Shown here piece by piece: positions 16,658 to 24,496 of a stretch of DNA of 64,000 nucleotides (the first letter of the stretch is position 1; each line of letters starts with the position of its first letter). The stretch lies in NCBI GenBank assembly GCA_041603235.1, contig JBFIES010000001.1:682001-746000 (forward strand), written 5' to 3'. A program made the position numbers and the translations under genes. A model generated the notes under the pieces. It was given only the letters and a program-made list of their open reading frames with translations, was not told the DNA's origin and did no database searches. This stretch comes from Panacagrimonas sp041603235 (GTDB lineage Bacteria > Pseudomonadota > Gammaproteobacteria > Nevskiales > Nevskiaceae).

Positions 16658-18114
16658 AGCTTTACGCAGACGTTGCGCATCTCCGTATAGAACTCCAGTG
16701 AGTGAACGCCGCCCTCGCGGCCGATGCCTGATTGCTTTGAACCACCGAATGGCGTGCGCAGGTCGCGCAGGAACCAGCTGTTGATCCAGGTGATGCCAAC
16801 CTCTACCGATGCTGCCACCCGATGTGCGCGCGACAGGTTCGTGGTCCAGATGGTGGTGGACAGGCCGTAGTCGGTGTCATTGGCCTTGGCCACAACTTCG
16901 TCTTCCGAATCAAACGGCGAGATATGGCAGCAGGGCCCGAAGATTTCTTCTCGCACCACGGACGCGTTTTCCGGCAATCCGGTCCAGATGGTGGGCTGCA
17001 CCCAGGAACCCTGCGCCAGGTCGCCATCCAGTGATGGCACGCCGCCGCCGGTCACGACCTTGGCACCTTCGGCCCTGGCCTTCTCGTAATAGGACAGCAC
17101 TTTGCTGCGATGCTCCTGGCTGATCAGAGGGCCGTAGTTGGCACCCTTGGCGTCCGGCATCGCTGGCTTCAGGGACTCTGCCTTGGCCTTCATGGCGGCT
17201 ACAAACTTGTCGAATATGGGCCGCTCTACGTAAACGCGCTCAGTGCCGAGGCAGACCTGACCGCAATTCAAAAAAACCGCTCGCCCGATACCCTCAACCG
17301 CTGCATCAAAATCACAATCGGCAAAAACAATGCCGGCGTTCTTGCCGCCCAACTCGAACGATACATCGCGAATGCCATCTGCCGCCGACTTCATGATCGC
17401 CGCACCGGTCCGCGTTTCGCCGGTGAAGGTGATGGCATTGACGCCTTTGTGCCGCGTCAGAAATTCGCCGGCGGAATTGGGGCCAAATCCATGAACGACG
17501 TTATAGACGCCCTTGGGTACGCCAACCGCATTCATAACTTCGCCCAGAAGCGTTGCGGTGCCGGGCGTCTCTTCCGAAGGTTTGACCACCACTGTATTTC
17601 CACAGGCCAGTGCCGGTCCCACTTTCCATGTCATCAGCAGCAGCGGAGCATTCCACGGACACACGACGCCGATCACACCCTTGGGTTTGCGGATGGCGTA
17701 GTTCAGTGCGCCGGCGCCATCGGGTGTTGGCGTCATGAAGCTTTCGCTAGGCACGTTCTTCACAACGTCGGCAAAAATCTTGAAATTGGCTGCGCCGCGC
17801 GGGATGAAAGCATGCTCCATCATGGCCTTGGGCTGCCCCGTGTCGGCCATCTCGGCCGCGACAAAATCATCAAAACGCCGCGTGATTTCATCCGCTACTT
17901 TGTAGAGCAGCTCCACACGCTGCTCGATACTCATTTTGCCCCAGGGGCCCTTCATTGCAGCGTTGGCAGCGGCCACCGCAGCATCAACTTCCGCCTGGCC
18001 ACCTTCGTGGATATGCCCGACTAGCGCATGGTCCGAAGGCCTGCGCTTCTCGAAAGTTTTGTCGCTGCCGACAAACTCGCCATCAATGAAATGCTTGAAG
18101 TGCCTGGTTTCCAT
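16654..18114 (-). CDS. 2-hydroxymuconic semialdehyde dehydrogenase
   Basis: NAD-dependent oxidation of the ring-cleavage product 2-hydroxymuconic semialdehyde to 2-hydroxymuconate. The 486-residue aldehyde dehydrogenase has the FELGGKNAGIVFADCD glutamate segment, the catalytic cysteine in FLNCGQVCLG, and a C-terminal PFGGSKQSGIGREGG motif. Similarity to DmpC/XylG and its place ahead of the hydratase and decarboxylase decide the name. No hydrolase for the alternative branch is encoded in the operon, so this branch should carry all the flux. Confidence 0.93.
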   Translation of the reverse strand: METRHFKHFIDGEFVGSDKTFEKRRPSDHALVGHIHEGGQAEVDAAVAAANAAMKGPWGKMSIEQRVELLYKVADEITRRFDDFVAAEMADTGQPKAMMEHAFIPRGAANFKIFADVVKNVPSESFMTPTPDGAGALNYAIRKPKGVIGVVCPWNAPLLLMTWKVGPALACGNTVVVKPSEETPGTATLLGEVMNAVGVPKGVYNVVHGFGPNSAGEFLTRHKGVNAITFTGETRTGAAIMKSAADGIRDVSFELGGKNAGIVFADCDFDAAVEGIGRAVFLNCGQVCLGTERVYVERPIFDKFVAAMKAKAESLKPAMPDAKGANYGPLISQEHRSKVLSYYEKARAEGAKVVTGGGVPSLDGDLAQGSWVQPTIWTGLPENASVVREEIFGPCCHISPFDSEDEVVAKANDTDYGLSTTIWTTNLSRAHRVAASVEVGITWINSWFLRDLRTPFGGSKQSGIGREGGVHSLEFYTEMRNVCVKL

Positions 18115-18118
18115 CTAC

Positions 18119-18550
18119 TTATGCCTTTAGTGCAATAAGACCCGCTTCTGCGCAGGCCACGTCCTGTTCTTCGCTGCCGCCGGAAACCCCGACGGCGCCA
18201 ATCAGATCTTCACCTTCTCGCAGCGGCAGGCCGCCACGGATAAAACTGAAACCGGTCTGCACGATGCCCTCGCGCACGCGTGGCGCTTCCTGCGCCAGTG
18301 CTTCCTCAACGTTTTGCGCCGCCAGCCCGACCGCCGCAACCGAGCGTGCCTTGTTCATGGCCACATCACCGGATATCAGAAATGCCCCTGGCATGCGGGC
18401 AAAACCCGCCAGCGTCCCGCTGCTGTCCATCACCGCAACGCAGACCGAGATTCCCAAAGATTCGGCATGCGCCAACGCCGCCTTGATGACGGTGATCGCG
18501 GCGTCGTGCCTGATCAGCTTTCGTGTTTCGCAAATCACTTTGCCACCCAT
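18119..18550 (-). CDS. HbpS/GlcG-type haem-binding-like protein
   Basis: A 143-residue protein of the GlcG/HbpS family (cob-adenosyltransferase-like PduO-C fold). It shows the family run from CVAVMDSSGTLAGFARMPGAF through MNKARSVAAVGL to GGLPLREGEDLIGAVGVSGGS. Members are often encoded in aromatic degradation operons; NahX of naphthalene plasmids is one. Their role is not well defined, with haem binding and iron or redox maintenance proposed. It lies between the ferredoxin and dehydrogenase genes with 2- and 4-base gaps, so it belongs to the operon. Confidence 0.85.
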   Translation of the reverse strand: MGGKVICETRKLIRHDAAITVIKAALAHAESLGISVCVAVMDSSGTLAGFARMPGAFLISGDVAMNKARSVAAVGLAAQNVEEALAQEAPRVREGIVQTGFSFIRGGLPLREGEDLIGAVGVSGGSEEQDVACAEAGLIALKA

Positions 18551-18552
18551 GC

Positions 18553-18918
18553 TTATGACACCCTTTCCTTTCGAGCACCGCTGCGCGCCAGAAATCGCTG
18601 AAACAGATCAGGCGCAGAACCTGGCGTCGTGCTCAATTTGCGTCCGACCGGCAACAGAATCAGTGCGCTGCGTGCAAACAACTGGCAGGCCAGCGCGATG
18701 CCCTGTTCCTGGTCCGTTTCACTGACTTGCTCACTGCTCATGGCATGCGTCTGGTATTGCCCCTCCAGAACTTGCACACGGCAAACACCGCAACCACCTC
18801 CGCGACACCCAACCGGCAAGGGCGATCCGCCTGCACCGATCGCAGCTGCAAGCACAGACTCTGTCTCCCGACAGGAAAACGTCTGCGAGACCCCGCGGAT
18901 GGTCACATCGTGGTGCAT
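18553..18918 (-). CDS. Plant-type [2Fe-2S] ferredoxin, first gene of the meta-cleavage operon
   Basis: The start at 18918 (MHHDVTIRGVS) follows an AGGA and gives 121 residues. The cluster ligands are CRGGGCGVCRVQV (C-x4-C-x2-C) with the fourth Cys in GIALACQLFA, the pattern of plant-type ferredoxins such as XylT/DmpQ/NahT. Those small ferredoxins re-reduce oxidised catechol 2,3-dioxygenase iron. Here it could also donate electrons to the Rieske oxygenases, since no other redox carrier or reductase is encoded in the operon. No FAD/NAD reductase domain is attached. Confidence 0.9.
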   Translation of the reverse strand: MHHDVTIRGVSQTFSCRETESVLAAAIGAGGSPLPVGCRGGGCGVCRVQVLEGQYQTHAMSSEQVSETDQEQGIALACQLFARSALILLPVGRKLSTTPGSAPDLFQRFLARSGARKERVS

Positions 18919-19004
18919 GTCGGTCCTAGTTCTCCTCTGACCTTGCCATCGCAAATACGTGGCCCGTGTCTATGTCCTTACGGTAGGCATTGGCACTGAT
19001 GCGG

Positions 19005-19047
19005 TCCAATACTTTTGAGTCGCCATATTGATACCCCATCAGTATCA
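19005..19047. promoter_or_regulatory. LysR-type operator/promoter module of the meta-cleavage operon
   Basis: The perfect inverted repeat TGATAC-N7-GTATCA (19029-19047) matches the ATAC-N7-GTAT recognition sequence known for the BenM/CatM group of LysR regulators. It is followed towards the operon by TCCAATACTTT (19005-19015), whose complement gives a TTGGAC -35 element; TACCGT at 18980-18985 (complement) is a candidate -10 after 18 bases. That places the repeat near -65, the usual LysR recognition-site position. It lies between the ferredoxin gene and the divergent regulator, so it can control both. Confidence 0.75.
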
Positions 19048-19083
19048 TGATGATGGTCCATTGCATCGATCAATCATCACCTG

Positions 19084-20013
19084 ATGAACATCGCCGCCAT
19101 CGAAATTCGCCACCTTCGCTACTTCGTGGCCGTTGTCGAGAATCGCAGCTTTCGCGGTGCAGCCTTGCGCCTGCATGTCTCCCAGCCGCCTCTGACCCGT
19201 CAGATTCATCAACTCGAAGAAGCGCTTGGCGTGAGCCTTCTGCTACGCAAGCCACGCGGCGTGGAACCCACCGTTGCTGGAAAGGTGTTCTACGATGAAG
19301 CCCGCAATATTCTGGGACTCACTGAACAGGCGGCCAGTCGAGCGCAACTGGCTGGCCAGGGGCAACTTGGTCGTCTTGACGTCGGCATTTTTGGCTCTGC
19401 GGTTTTCGACACCATTCCGAGAATCATCCAGCGCTTTCGCAAGGCGCATCCAAAGGTGGAAGTCGTGCTCCACAATCTGGACCGAGGCGGTCAGATCAAG
19501 GCCCTGCGTGAGCGTCGATTGACCGTTGGCTTCAACCGCTTCTTCGACGAGGAACCGGATCTCAGCTGGGAAGTCATCCAGTCAGAAAACATCAATGCAG
19601 CCGTTCCGCAGACTCACCCTCTTGCCAATCAGGAAACACTGTCACTCAAACAGTTATCCAGTGAGACCCTGATCCTGTATCCGCGCCAGCCGCGGCCCAG
19701 CTTCATAGATCAGGCCCTGAAGCTGTTTCATGACAAGGGGCAGACGCCGCAGTCAATTCAGGAAGTCGATGACGTGGTGACCGCGGTCTCGCTGGTATCA
19801 AGCGGATTTGGCCTGAGCCTGGTAACGGACTCGGCCTGCAACCTGCACTTTCCCGGCGTCACCTACCTTCCCCTGCGAAAGGAAGATCAGGCCAACTTCA
19901 ATCTGTGCATGATCTTTCGCAATGACGATGACTCCGCCCTTCTACAAGCCTTCGCCAATACCGTGAGGTCCATGAGCAGTGAGCGAAGCGGACAGCCCCC
20001 CAAGGAAAACTGA
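19084..20013 (+). CDS. LysR-type regulator of the CatM/BenM aromatic group
   Basis: A 309-residue LysR regulator. Residues about 8-67 form the winged helix-turn-helix (IRHLRYFVAVVENRSFRGAALRLHVSQPPLTRQIHQLEEALG), followed by a linker helix and a periplasmic-binding-like effector domain. The ELRHLRYFV-like opening and the SQPPLTRQI helix are typical of regulators of catechol and benzoate pathways. It is divergent from the meta-cleavage operon, with a matching ATAC-N7-GTAT site in between. It probably activates the operon in response to a pathway intermediate and represses itself. The effector is unknown; for CatM/BenM it is muconate, which this pathway does not make. Confidence 0.9.
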   Translation: MNIAAIEIRHLRYFVAVVENRSFRGAALRLHVSQPPLTRQIHQLEEALGVSLLLRKPRGVEPTVAGKVFYDEARNILGLTEQAASRAQLAGQGQLGRLDVGIFGSAVFDTIPRIIQRFRKAHPKVEVVLHNLDRGGQIKALRERRLTVGFNRFFDEEPDLSWEVIQSENINAAVPQTHPLANQETLSLKQLSSETLILYPRQPRPSFIDQALKLFHDKGQTPQSIQEVDDVVTAVSLVSSGFGLSLVTDSACNLHFPGVTYLPLRKEDQANFNLCMIFRNDDDSALLQAFANTVRSMSSERSGQPPKEN

Positions 20014-20030
20014 AACGCGCAAAAACCGGT

Positions 20031-20780
20031 TCAGGAGAACTGCTTGAGCGCCGCCAGCGGCATGTGATTCATGGCAGTGCGCATTGCAGCCCAGGGCCAT
20101 GAAGGTACACAGGCCTCCCCGGGTTCACGTTCAATGGCCTTGACCAGGGCATCACAACCCGTATCCAGATCAACCCGGAAAGGCGCGTTCTTGATGTCAC
20201 GATTGATGTCCGTGAGGATGTATCCGGGGAAGATGGTGGTGACCTTGATTGGTGTATCCAGCAGCTCCAGCCGAATGCCTTCACTGAGGTTGGCAAGCCC
20301 CGCCTTGGTCGCTGCGTAACAGCTCATGGCGCCGCGAAACCCGCGCACGGCACTGATGGATGACATCGTGACCAGATGCCCTGCATTCTGCTCGCGCAGT
20401 ATGGAAACCGCGGCTTCACACTGCGCCAGTGCGGCACAGAAATTGACCTGAGCTGTTTCCAGGTTGGCCTTGAAATTGCCCTTCCCGATGGGTGCGCCCT
20501 TGCCGATACCGGCATTAATGATGAACCGATCCACACTCCCAAGATCATTGCGGAAAGCCTCAAAGACCTCGAACACCTGAGCGAAATCGCTGACATCCAG
20601 AGGCCGCACAAAGACCCGGCTGGATGGATGCTCTACCGCGATCTCCTGCTTGAGTGCATCAAGTTCATCGGTTCGTCGCGCACACAAGGCCAGGTCACAG
20701 CCTTTGGCGGCGAATCGTCGTGCCATGCCTGCACCCAGGCCTGAACTGGCGCCCGTGATCAGAATCGTTTTTCGTTTCAT
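20031..20780 (-). CDS. Short-chain dehydrogenase/reductase
   Basis: A classical SDR. The start at 20780 (MKRKTILITGASSGLGAG) follows AGAGG and gives 249 residues; a longer in-frame start at 20822 lacks this support. The cofactor loop TGASSGLG, the INAGIG segment and the active-site SSISAVRGFRGAMSCYAATKAGL (Ser, Tyr-x3-Lys) are all intact, as is the FPGYILTD segment. An arginine pair after the second strand (CARRTDEL) suggests NADP(H). It is in the same direction as the SET-domain and third Rieske genes, 112 bases after the former; its substrate is unknown. Confidence 0.85.
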   Translation of the reverse strand: MKRKTILITGASSGLGAGMARRFAAKGCDLALCARRTDELDALKQEIAVEHPSSRVFVRPLDVSDFAQVFEVFEAFRNDLGSVDRFIINAGIGKGAPIGKGNFKANLETAQVNFCAALAQCEAAVSILREQNAGHLVTMSSISAVRGFRGAMSCYAATKAGLANLSEGIRLELLDTPIKVTTIFPGYILTDINRDIKNAPFRVDLDTGCDALVKAIEREPGEACVPSWPWAAMRTAMNHMPLAALKQFS

Positions 20781-20892
20781 GTGGCCTCTGAGTAGCAATT
20801 TGCCGTCAATGTGATGGGACATATTGCACCAGAAACGACTGCCATGACCCAGCGCATCTGCGCCAGTGGATCATGGTGATCGGGCAGCATCT

Positions 20893-21627
20893 TTATGCGG
20901 GTAGTGCCCGCCATTGTTCGCGGACGGCTGCTGCCCGCTCTTTCGGGCTCATGCCGGCGAAAACTTGTGGCGTTTCTTCTTCACAGCGGGAACAACGACA
21001 GAGAAACTGGAAACTGTGCTGAAGCCGGGCATTGCGTTCCAGCCAGTCGCGCTCAAGAAAGGCATCATCTGAAAAGTAATTCCACGCGATCTGCTCTCCA
21101 GCGCGAATCTCCCGGGTTGCGAGCAGCAGTTCTGCCAGCGGCTCGTTTCTGGCTGCACAGAGTCGCGCGTTGGGCGCGCAGGAGTGATTGGACCGACTCA
21201 ACGTCGGCCAGATTCCAAAGCCCAGAATGTCTCCGTGCTTGTAGCGAATGTTGTTTGCCGCCACCTGGTAATACAACTGGCGAATCTTTCTCGGTTTGCG
21301 CTTGTGGCGAGCGGCAAGCTGTTCCAATGCTTCCAGGTTTTCCTCATCCAAAGGCCAGCGCGTGATCTTGAGCTGGGCATCCAGAACCCGTTGAAGAACG
21401 GCGGGATGACTGAGGATCATGTCTACGAGCATCCAGGGACCGGCCGCATCTTCGTCAGGCAGCGTCGGGGCGAAAGCGAGCGGATACTCGCCCACCAGCA
21501 AAGCGCCCTCTACAAAATCCTGCTTCGCAACCAGCTGCGCCTCATCTGCCCACCCCCTGATTTCTACTGCCCCGGAATGTCCGGGCGCGGGGGCGCTTTC
21601 AATTGTTTCTACTGTCGGCTTGCTCAT
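20893..21627 (-). CDS. SET-domain protein with SMYD-like post-SET cysteines
   Basis: A 244-residue protein with the core of a SET lysine methyltransferase: SRSNHSCAPNARL (the NHSCxPN AdoMet site), AGEQIAWNYFSDD (in place of GEELxxDY), and a post-SET zinc-type run FLCRCSRCEEE. The N-terminal part has the short strand pattern of a SET-N region, and a helical insert with a basic HKRKPRKIR stretch lies between the halves. The catalytic Tyr of GEELxxxY is kept as NYF. Substrates of bacterial SET proteins are mostly unknown. It lies 69 bases downstream of the third Rieske oxygenase on the same strand and may be co-transcribed with it. Confidence 0.85.
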   Translation of the reverse strand: MSKPTVETIESAPAPGHSGAVEIRGWADEAQLVAKQDFVEGALLVGEYPLAFAPTLPDEDAAGPWMLVDMILSHPAVLQRVLDAQLKITRWPLDEENLEALEQLAARHKRKPRKIRQLYYQVAANNIRYKHGDILGFGIWPTLSRSNHSCAPNARLCAARNEPLAELLLATREIRAGEQIAWNYFSDDAFLERDWLERNARLQHSFQFLCRCSRCEEETPQVFAGMSPKERAAAVREQWRALPA

Positions 21628-21696
21628 GCAAAGCCATCATAGCGGCAGCGCTAGCCAAACGCAGGCTCCCAGACCGCGAGTGTCGGGGCCTGCGCC

Positions 21697-22770
21697 TCAG
21701 GCAGCAGCCTTGCTCGCCTGAGCTTCCTCGGCCTCTCGCTTCAGATTCTTGTCGAGCAAACGAAGCATGCGATTGGGGCCGTCGTCGTGACAGATATTGA
21801 TCAGCGGCAAGTCCGGCTTTTCGCTGATGCGGATGTGCTGCGCTTCCAGCACGTGGCGGTCTTCGAGGAAGGCCACATCCAGAACATCGCGTAGTAGATC
21901 TGAGAGCCCTGGGAAGTCAAACGCCTTGTTGGAACCCCAGGAAAAATAATACTCGACCGAATCTTCATTACTGGGGACAACTGCCTGGCAGGTGTAGGTG
22001 TCTGCCACCGGCTCGCCATGCGGCTTTTCTGCACTCTCCGTGCCGTGCACAAAAGCCTGGAAGTGCAGCACCCAGGTGCAGGGCAATGTATGCGTAATGT
22101 CGAAATGAAGATTGAAACGCGCATCCGGCGCAAACAAGTGCGTGAGGAAATGCGGCGCAGGCACATCTCGCACCACATATTCGGTCCGCATGTCACGCTC
22201 CCCGACGGTGAACTTGGGCTCGATATGCGTGTACTGGGTTTGTGTCTGGCTGTCTGCTCCGCCCAGCGACTTTTGATGCACCCAGGCCAGGTGGGAAAGA
22301 TCAGCCAGATTGGCAATTTCCAGACGGTAATTGGCATCCACACGCATGTGGGAAGTTCGCATGGTCCAGTCCGGATTTCCCGGCCCAATGGCGAAGGGAA
22401 TCAGACTTGGATCCGCTTTTTCTGCATCCCCCATCCACACCCAGATCCAGTTCTCCTGCTCCACAACCGGAAACACGCGCACGCAGGCCCTCGCTGAAAT
22501 CTGCTTCTGCCCTGGAATTTCAATGCACTTGCCATCCGGCGCGAATTTCATGCCGTGATACATGCAGCGCAAGGCATCGCCTTCCTTCTGTCCCAACGAC
22601 AGGGCTGCCTGACGATGCGGGCAGCGATCTTCCATGGCTACGATCTCGCCGGTGGGCTTGCGATACAGAACCACCCGCTCTCCTGCGAGTTGCCGGGCAA
22701 TGACAGAGTCCTTTCCTTGCGTGACCAGGTAGTCCCATCCGGCGCAGTACCAAGCGTTTCTGACGAACAT
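21697..22770 (-). CDS. Rieske non-haem iron oxygenase (separate copy C)
   Basis: A 357-residue terminal oxygenase starting at 22770 (MFVRNAWYCAGW) after GGAGAA. Rieske ligands are Cys50-His52 (RCPHRQAALS) and Cys69-His72 (RCMYHGMKF), and the iron site is EIANLADLSHLAWVH. It shares long stretches with copy A (13979-15043), such as NAWYCAGWDY, the DQ/DRCPHRQAALSLG run and NWIWVW, so the two are paralogues. Its promoter carries the same LysR-type module as the meta-cleavage operon, which suggests the same inducer and the same pathway. Substrate unknown; no reductase is adjacent. Confidence 0.9.
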   Translation of the reverse strand: MFVRNAWYCAGWDYLVTQGKDSVIARQLAGERVVLYRKPTGEIVAMEDRCPHRQAALSLGQKEGDALRCMYHGMKFAPDGKCIEIPGQKQISARACVRVFPVVEQENWIWVWMGDAEKADPSLIPFAIGPGNPDWTMRTSHMRVDANYRLEIANLADLSHLAWVHQKSLGGADSQTQTQYTHIEPKFTVGERDMRTEYVVRDVPAPHFLTHLFAPDARFNLHFDITHTLPCTWVLHFQAFVHGTESAEKPHGEPVADTYTCQAVVPSNEDSVEYYFSWGSNKAFDFPGLSDLLRDVLDVAFLEDRHVLEAQHIRISEKPDLPLINICHDDGPNRMLRLLDKNLKREAEEAQASKAAA

Positions 22771-22855
22771 GCCTATTCTCCTCATTGTTTATCGGATGCC
22801 GTTTACCCGGCATCTCCTGCTACTAGCCAAAAGTACCCGCGAATCACCTTCTTCA

Positions 22856-22898
22856 TCCAATACTTTGAAGCGAGGCCTGCGATACCAGACACGTATCA
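22856..22898. promoter_or_regulatory. Second LysR-type operator/promoter module, upstream of Rieske copy C
   Basis: TCCAATACTTT at 22856-22866 is identical to the element at 19005-19015, and GATAC-N7-GTATCA at 22881-22898 starts exactly 25 bases after it, as in the first module. The ATAC box lies 112 bases from the Rieske start (113 in the first module). On the minus strand TTGGAT gives a -35 with a weak TACTTT -10 after 19 bases. The glutaredoxin-MauE gene diverges on the other side, about 140 bases away. Confidence 0.75.
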
Positions 22899-23034
22899 GT
22901 GTCACCAAGAGCTTGCTGACAAGACTCGCCGCAAATCAGTTGTCTGGCTCACCAAGCATCCAAGCTGAACGCCTGCATCAGGCTTTATTCATGCGAAATG
23001 ACTAGCCTGAAGACGAATTTTTCAAAGGCTGCAC

Positions 23035-23781
23035 GTGATGGTGGCGAGAGCGCAGATATTCAGAATGGCGACACCCGGGCACTTGTGCCCATTCGGCATC
23101 AAAGCCAAGGCCTTGCTCGAGAAGGAAGGCATGGATGTGGAAGACCATCCGCTTGAGACTGAGGAGGCCGTTGAACATTTCAAGGCCAAGGAAGGCGTGC
23201 GAACCACACCCCAAGTCTATATTGGCGGTCACCGGATCGGCGGCTATTCGGGGTTGCGCAAGCATCTTGGCCTAGCCGACCCGGATTCAGGATGGCGCCG
23301 ATATCAGGCAATCATCGCGGTCTTTTCCATTGCTGCCCTGATGACGCTGGCCCTGAGCTGGGCAATGCCGGGAAGCTTGCTGACCGTTCAGTCGGTTGAG
23401 TGGTTTGTGGCCCTGAGCATGTGCATCCTGGCACTGCTCAAGTTTCAGGACATCGGTGCTTTCACCAATCAGTTCATCGGCTACGATCTCCTCGCCCGTC
23501 GCTTCCTCGGCTATGCCTACCTCTACCCGTTTGCTGAAGCCTTTGTCGGAATTGGCATGCTGGCAGGGATTGGGGCATCCATAGCAAGCAATGCCATAGG
23601 CCTTGTGGCCCTGTGTATCGGCAGCATCGGCGCAGTGTCGGTACTCAAGGCGGTCTACATCGACAAACGAGAACTCAAGTGCGCCTGCGTGGGCGGCAAT
23701 GCAGACGTACCGCTGGGTTTCATATCACTGACCGAGAACCTGATGATGCTGAGCTTGGGCGCCTGGATGTTACTGCGCTGA
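23035..23781 (+). CDS. Glutaredoxin domain fused to MauE/DoxX-like membrane domain
   Basis: A 248-residue two-domain protein. Residues about 5-82 are glutaredoxin-like with a monothiol site GHLCPFGIKAK (Cys18) and TTPQVYIGGHRIGGYSGL, the glutathione-binding TVP and GG segments. From about residue 90 on, four hydrophobic segments form a MauE-type redox-associated membrane domain. It keeps a conserved cysteine pair in LKCACVGGNADVPLGF on the loop before the last helix. Such proteins probably move electrons or thiols between cytoplasm and membrane. Consecutive GTG (23035), ATG (23038) and GTG codons make the exact start uncertain. Confidence 0.8.
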   Translation: MMVARAQIFRMATPGHLCPFGIKAKALLEKEGMDVEDHPLETEEAVEHFKAKEGVRTTPQVYIGGHRIGGYSGLRKHLGLADPDSGWRRYQAIIAVFSIAALMTLALSWAMPGSLLTVQSVEWFVALSMCILALLKFQDIGAFTNQFIGYDLLARRFLGYAYLYPFAEAFVGIGMLAGIGASIASNAIGLVALCIGSIGAVSVLKAVYIDKRELKCACVGGNADVPLGFISLTENLMMLSLGAWMLLR

Positions 23782-23808
23782 AATACCTGCTTGCCCTGCC
23801 CTGCGCAT

Positions 23809-24261
23809 TCAACGCCGGGAAAAAGCGCTCGTCAGCACCCATCCCTCGTCGGACTGCATCTTGATATAGGCCCAGATACCGGTTTCGTTCTTGATGCTGC
23901 GCACCACTTCAACGGCAGCGCCCTGCGGCACCTGCGCAACGATATTCCCATCCGATGCGGGCCGCGCACGCAGGACGCTGGCTTTGCGCACCGCATGAAA
24001 GCCAGGAGGAACATGGCTTTCACTCAAGGGCTTTTCCATCGCGCTTTCAGGTGCGATCTCGTCTGAGACGGTGGCTATGGTTTCTCCCTGTTCTTTGGGA
24101 ACCGCACCGACAGAACCGGATCCGGTAATCGGCACAGGCTTGGACTGCGGTCGATCAGGGTGGTCCGTCTGTGCAGACTTGGAACACGCGCTCATCAGAA
24201 ACAAAGCGCCGCTGATAAACATCAGGACGGCAGGAACGGCATACCGACGTTCTCTTCGCAC
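23809..24261 (-). CDS. Lipoprotein with bacterial SH3 domain
   Basis: A 150-residue protein. A basic N-terminus and hydrophobic segment end at a lipobox LMSAC, so it is likely a lipoprotein. After a linker rich in Pro, Ser and Glu (residues about 28-85), the C-terminal 65 residues form an SH3b domain: VRKASVLRARPASDGNIVAQVPQGAAVEVV, then WAYIKMQSDEGWVLTSAF. Such domains bind cell-wall components or partner proteins in the envelope. It is convergent with the glutaredoxin-MauE gene and has no functional neighbours; its specific role is not known. Confidence 0.8.
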   Translation of the reverse strand: MRRERRYAVPAVLMFISGALFLMSACSKSAQTDHPDRPQSKPVPITGSGSVGAVPKEQGETIATVSDEIAPESAMEKPLSESHVPPGFHAVRKASVLRARPASDGNIVAQVPQGAAVEVVRSIKNETGIWAYIKMQSDEGWVLTSAFSRR

Positions 24262-24496
24262 TTACGTTCTCCTTGCCTTCAGGGGCTACCCTATTATTGT
24301 TTTAGCTGTACGCCTCGGTGAGCGGACTCGTCCGAAGGCGCCAGTGCCGGAAACTATCCGTCAGGAGCAAGCAGGAAGCAATTGCTGTTCGGGCCATGGC
24401 GCAGGAGAACGCGCCAGTGACTGTCCGCCGCCAGGCCCAAACCCATCAATGCATAAGATTTAAGGTTCGGGCCGGCGACAGTTGCGCTACATGCGG

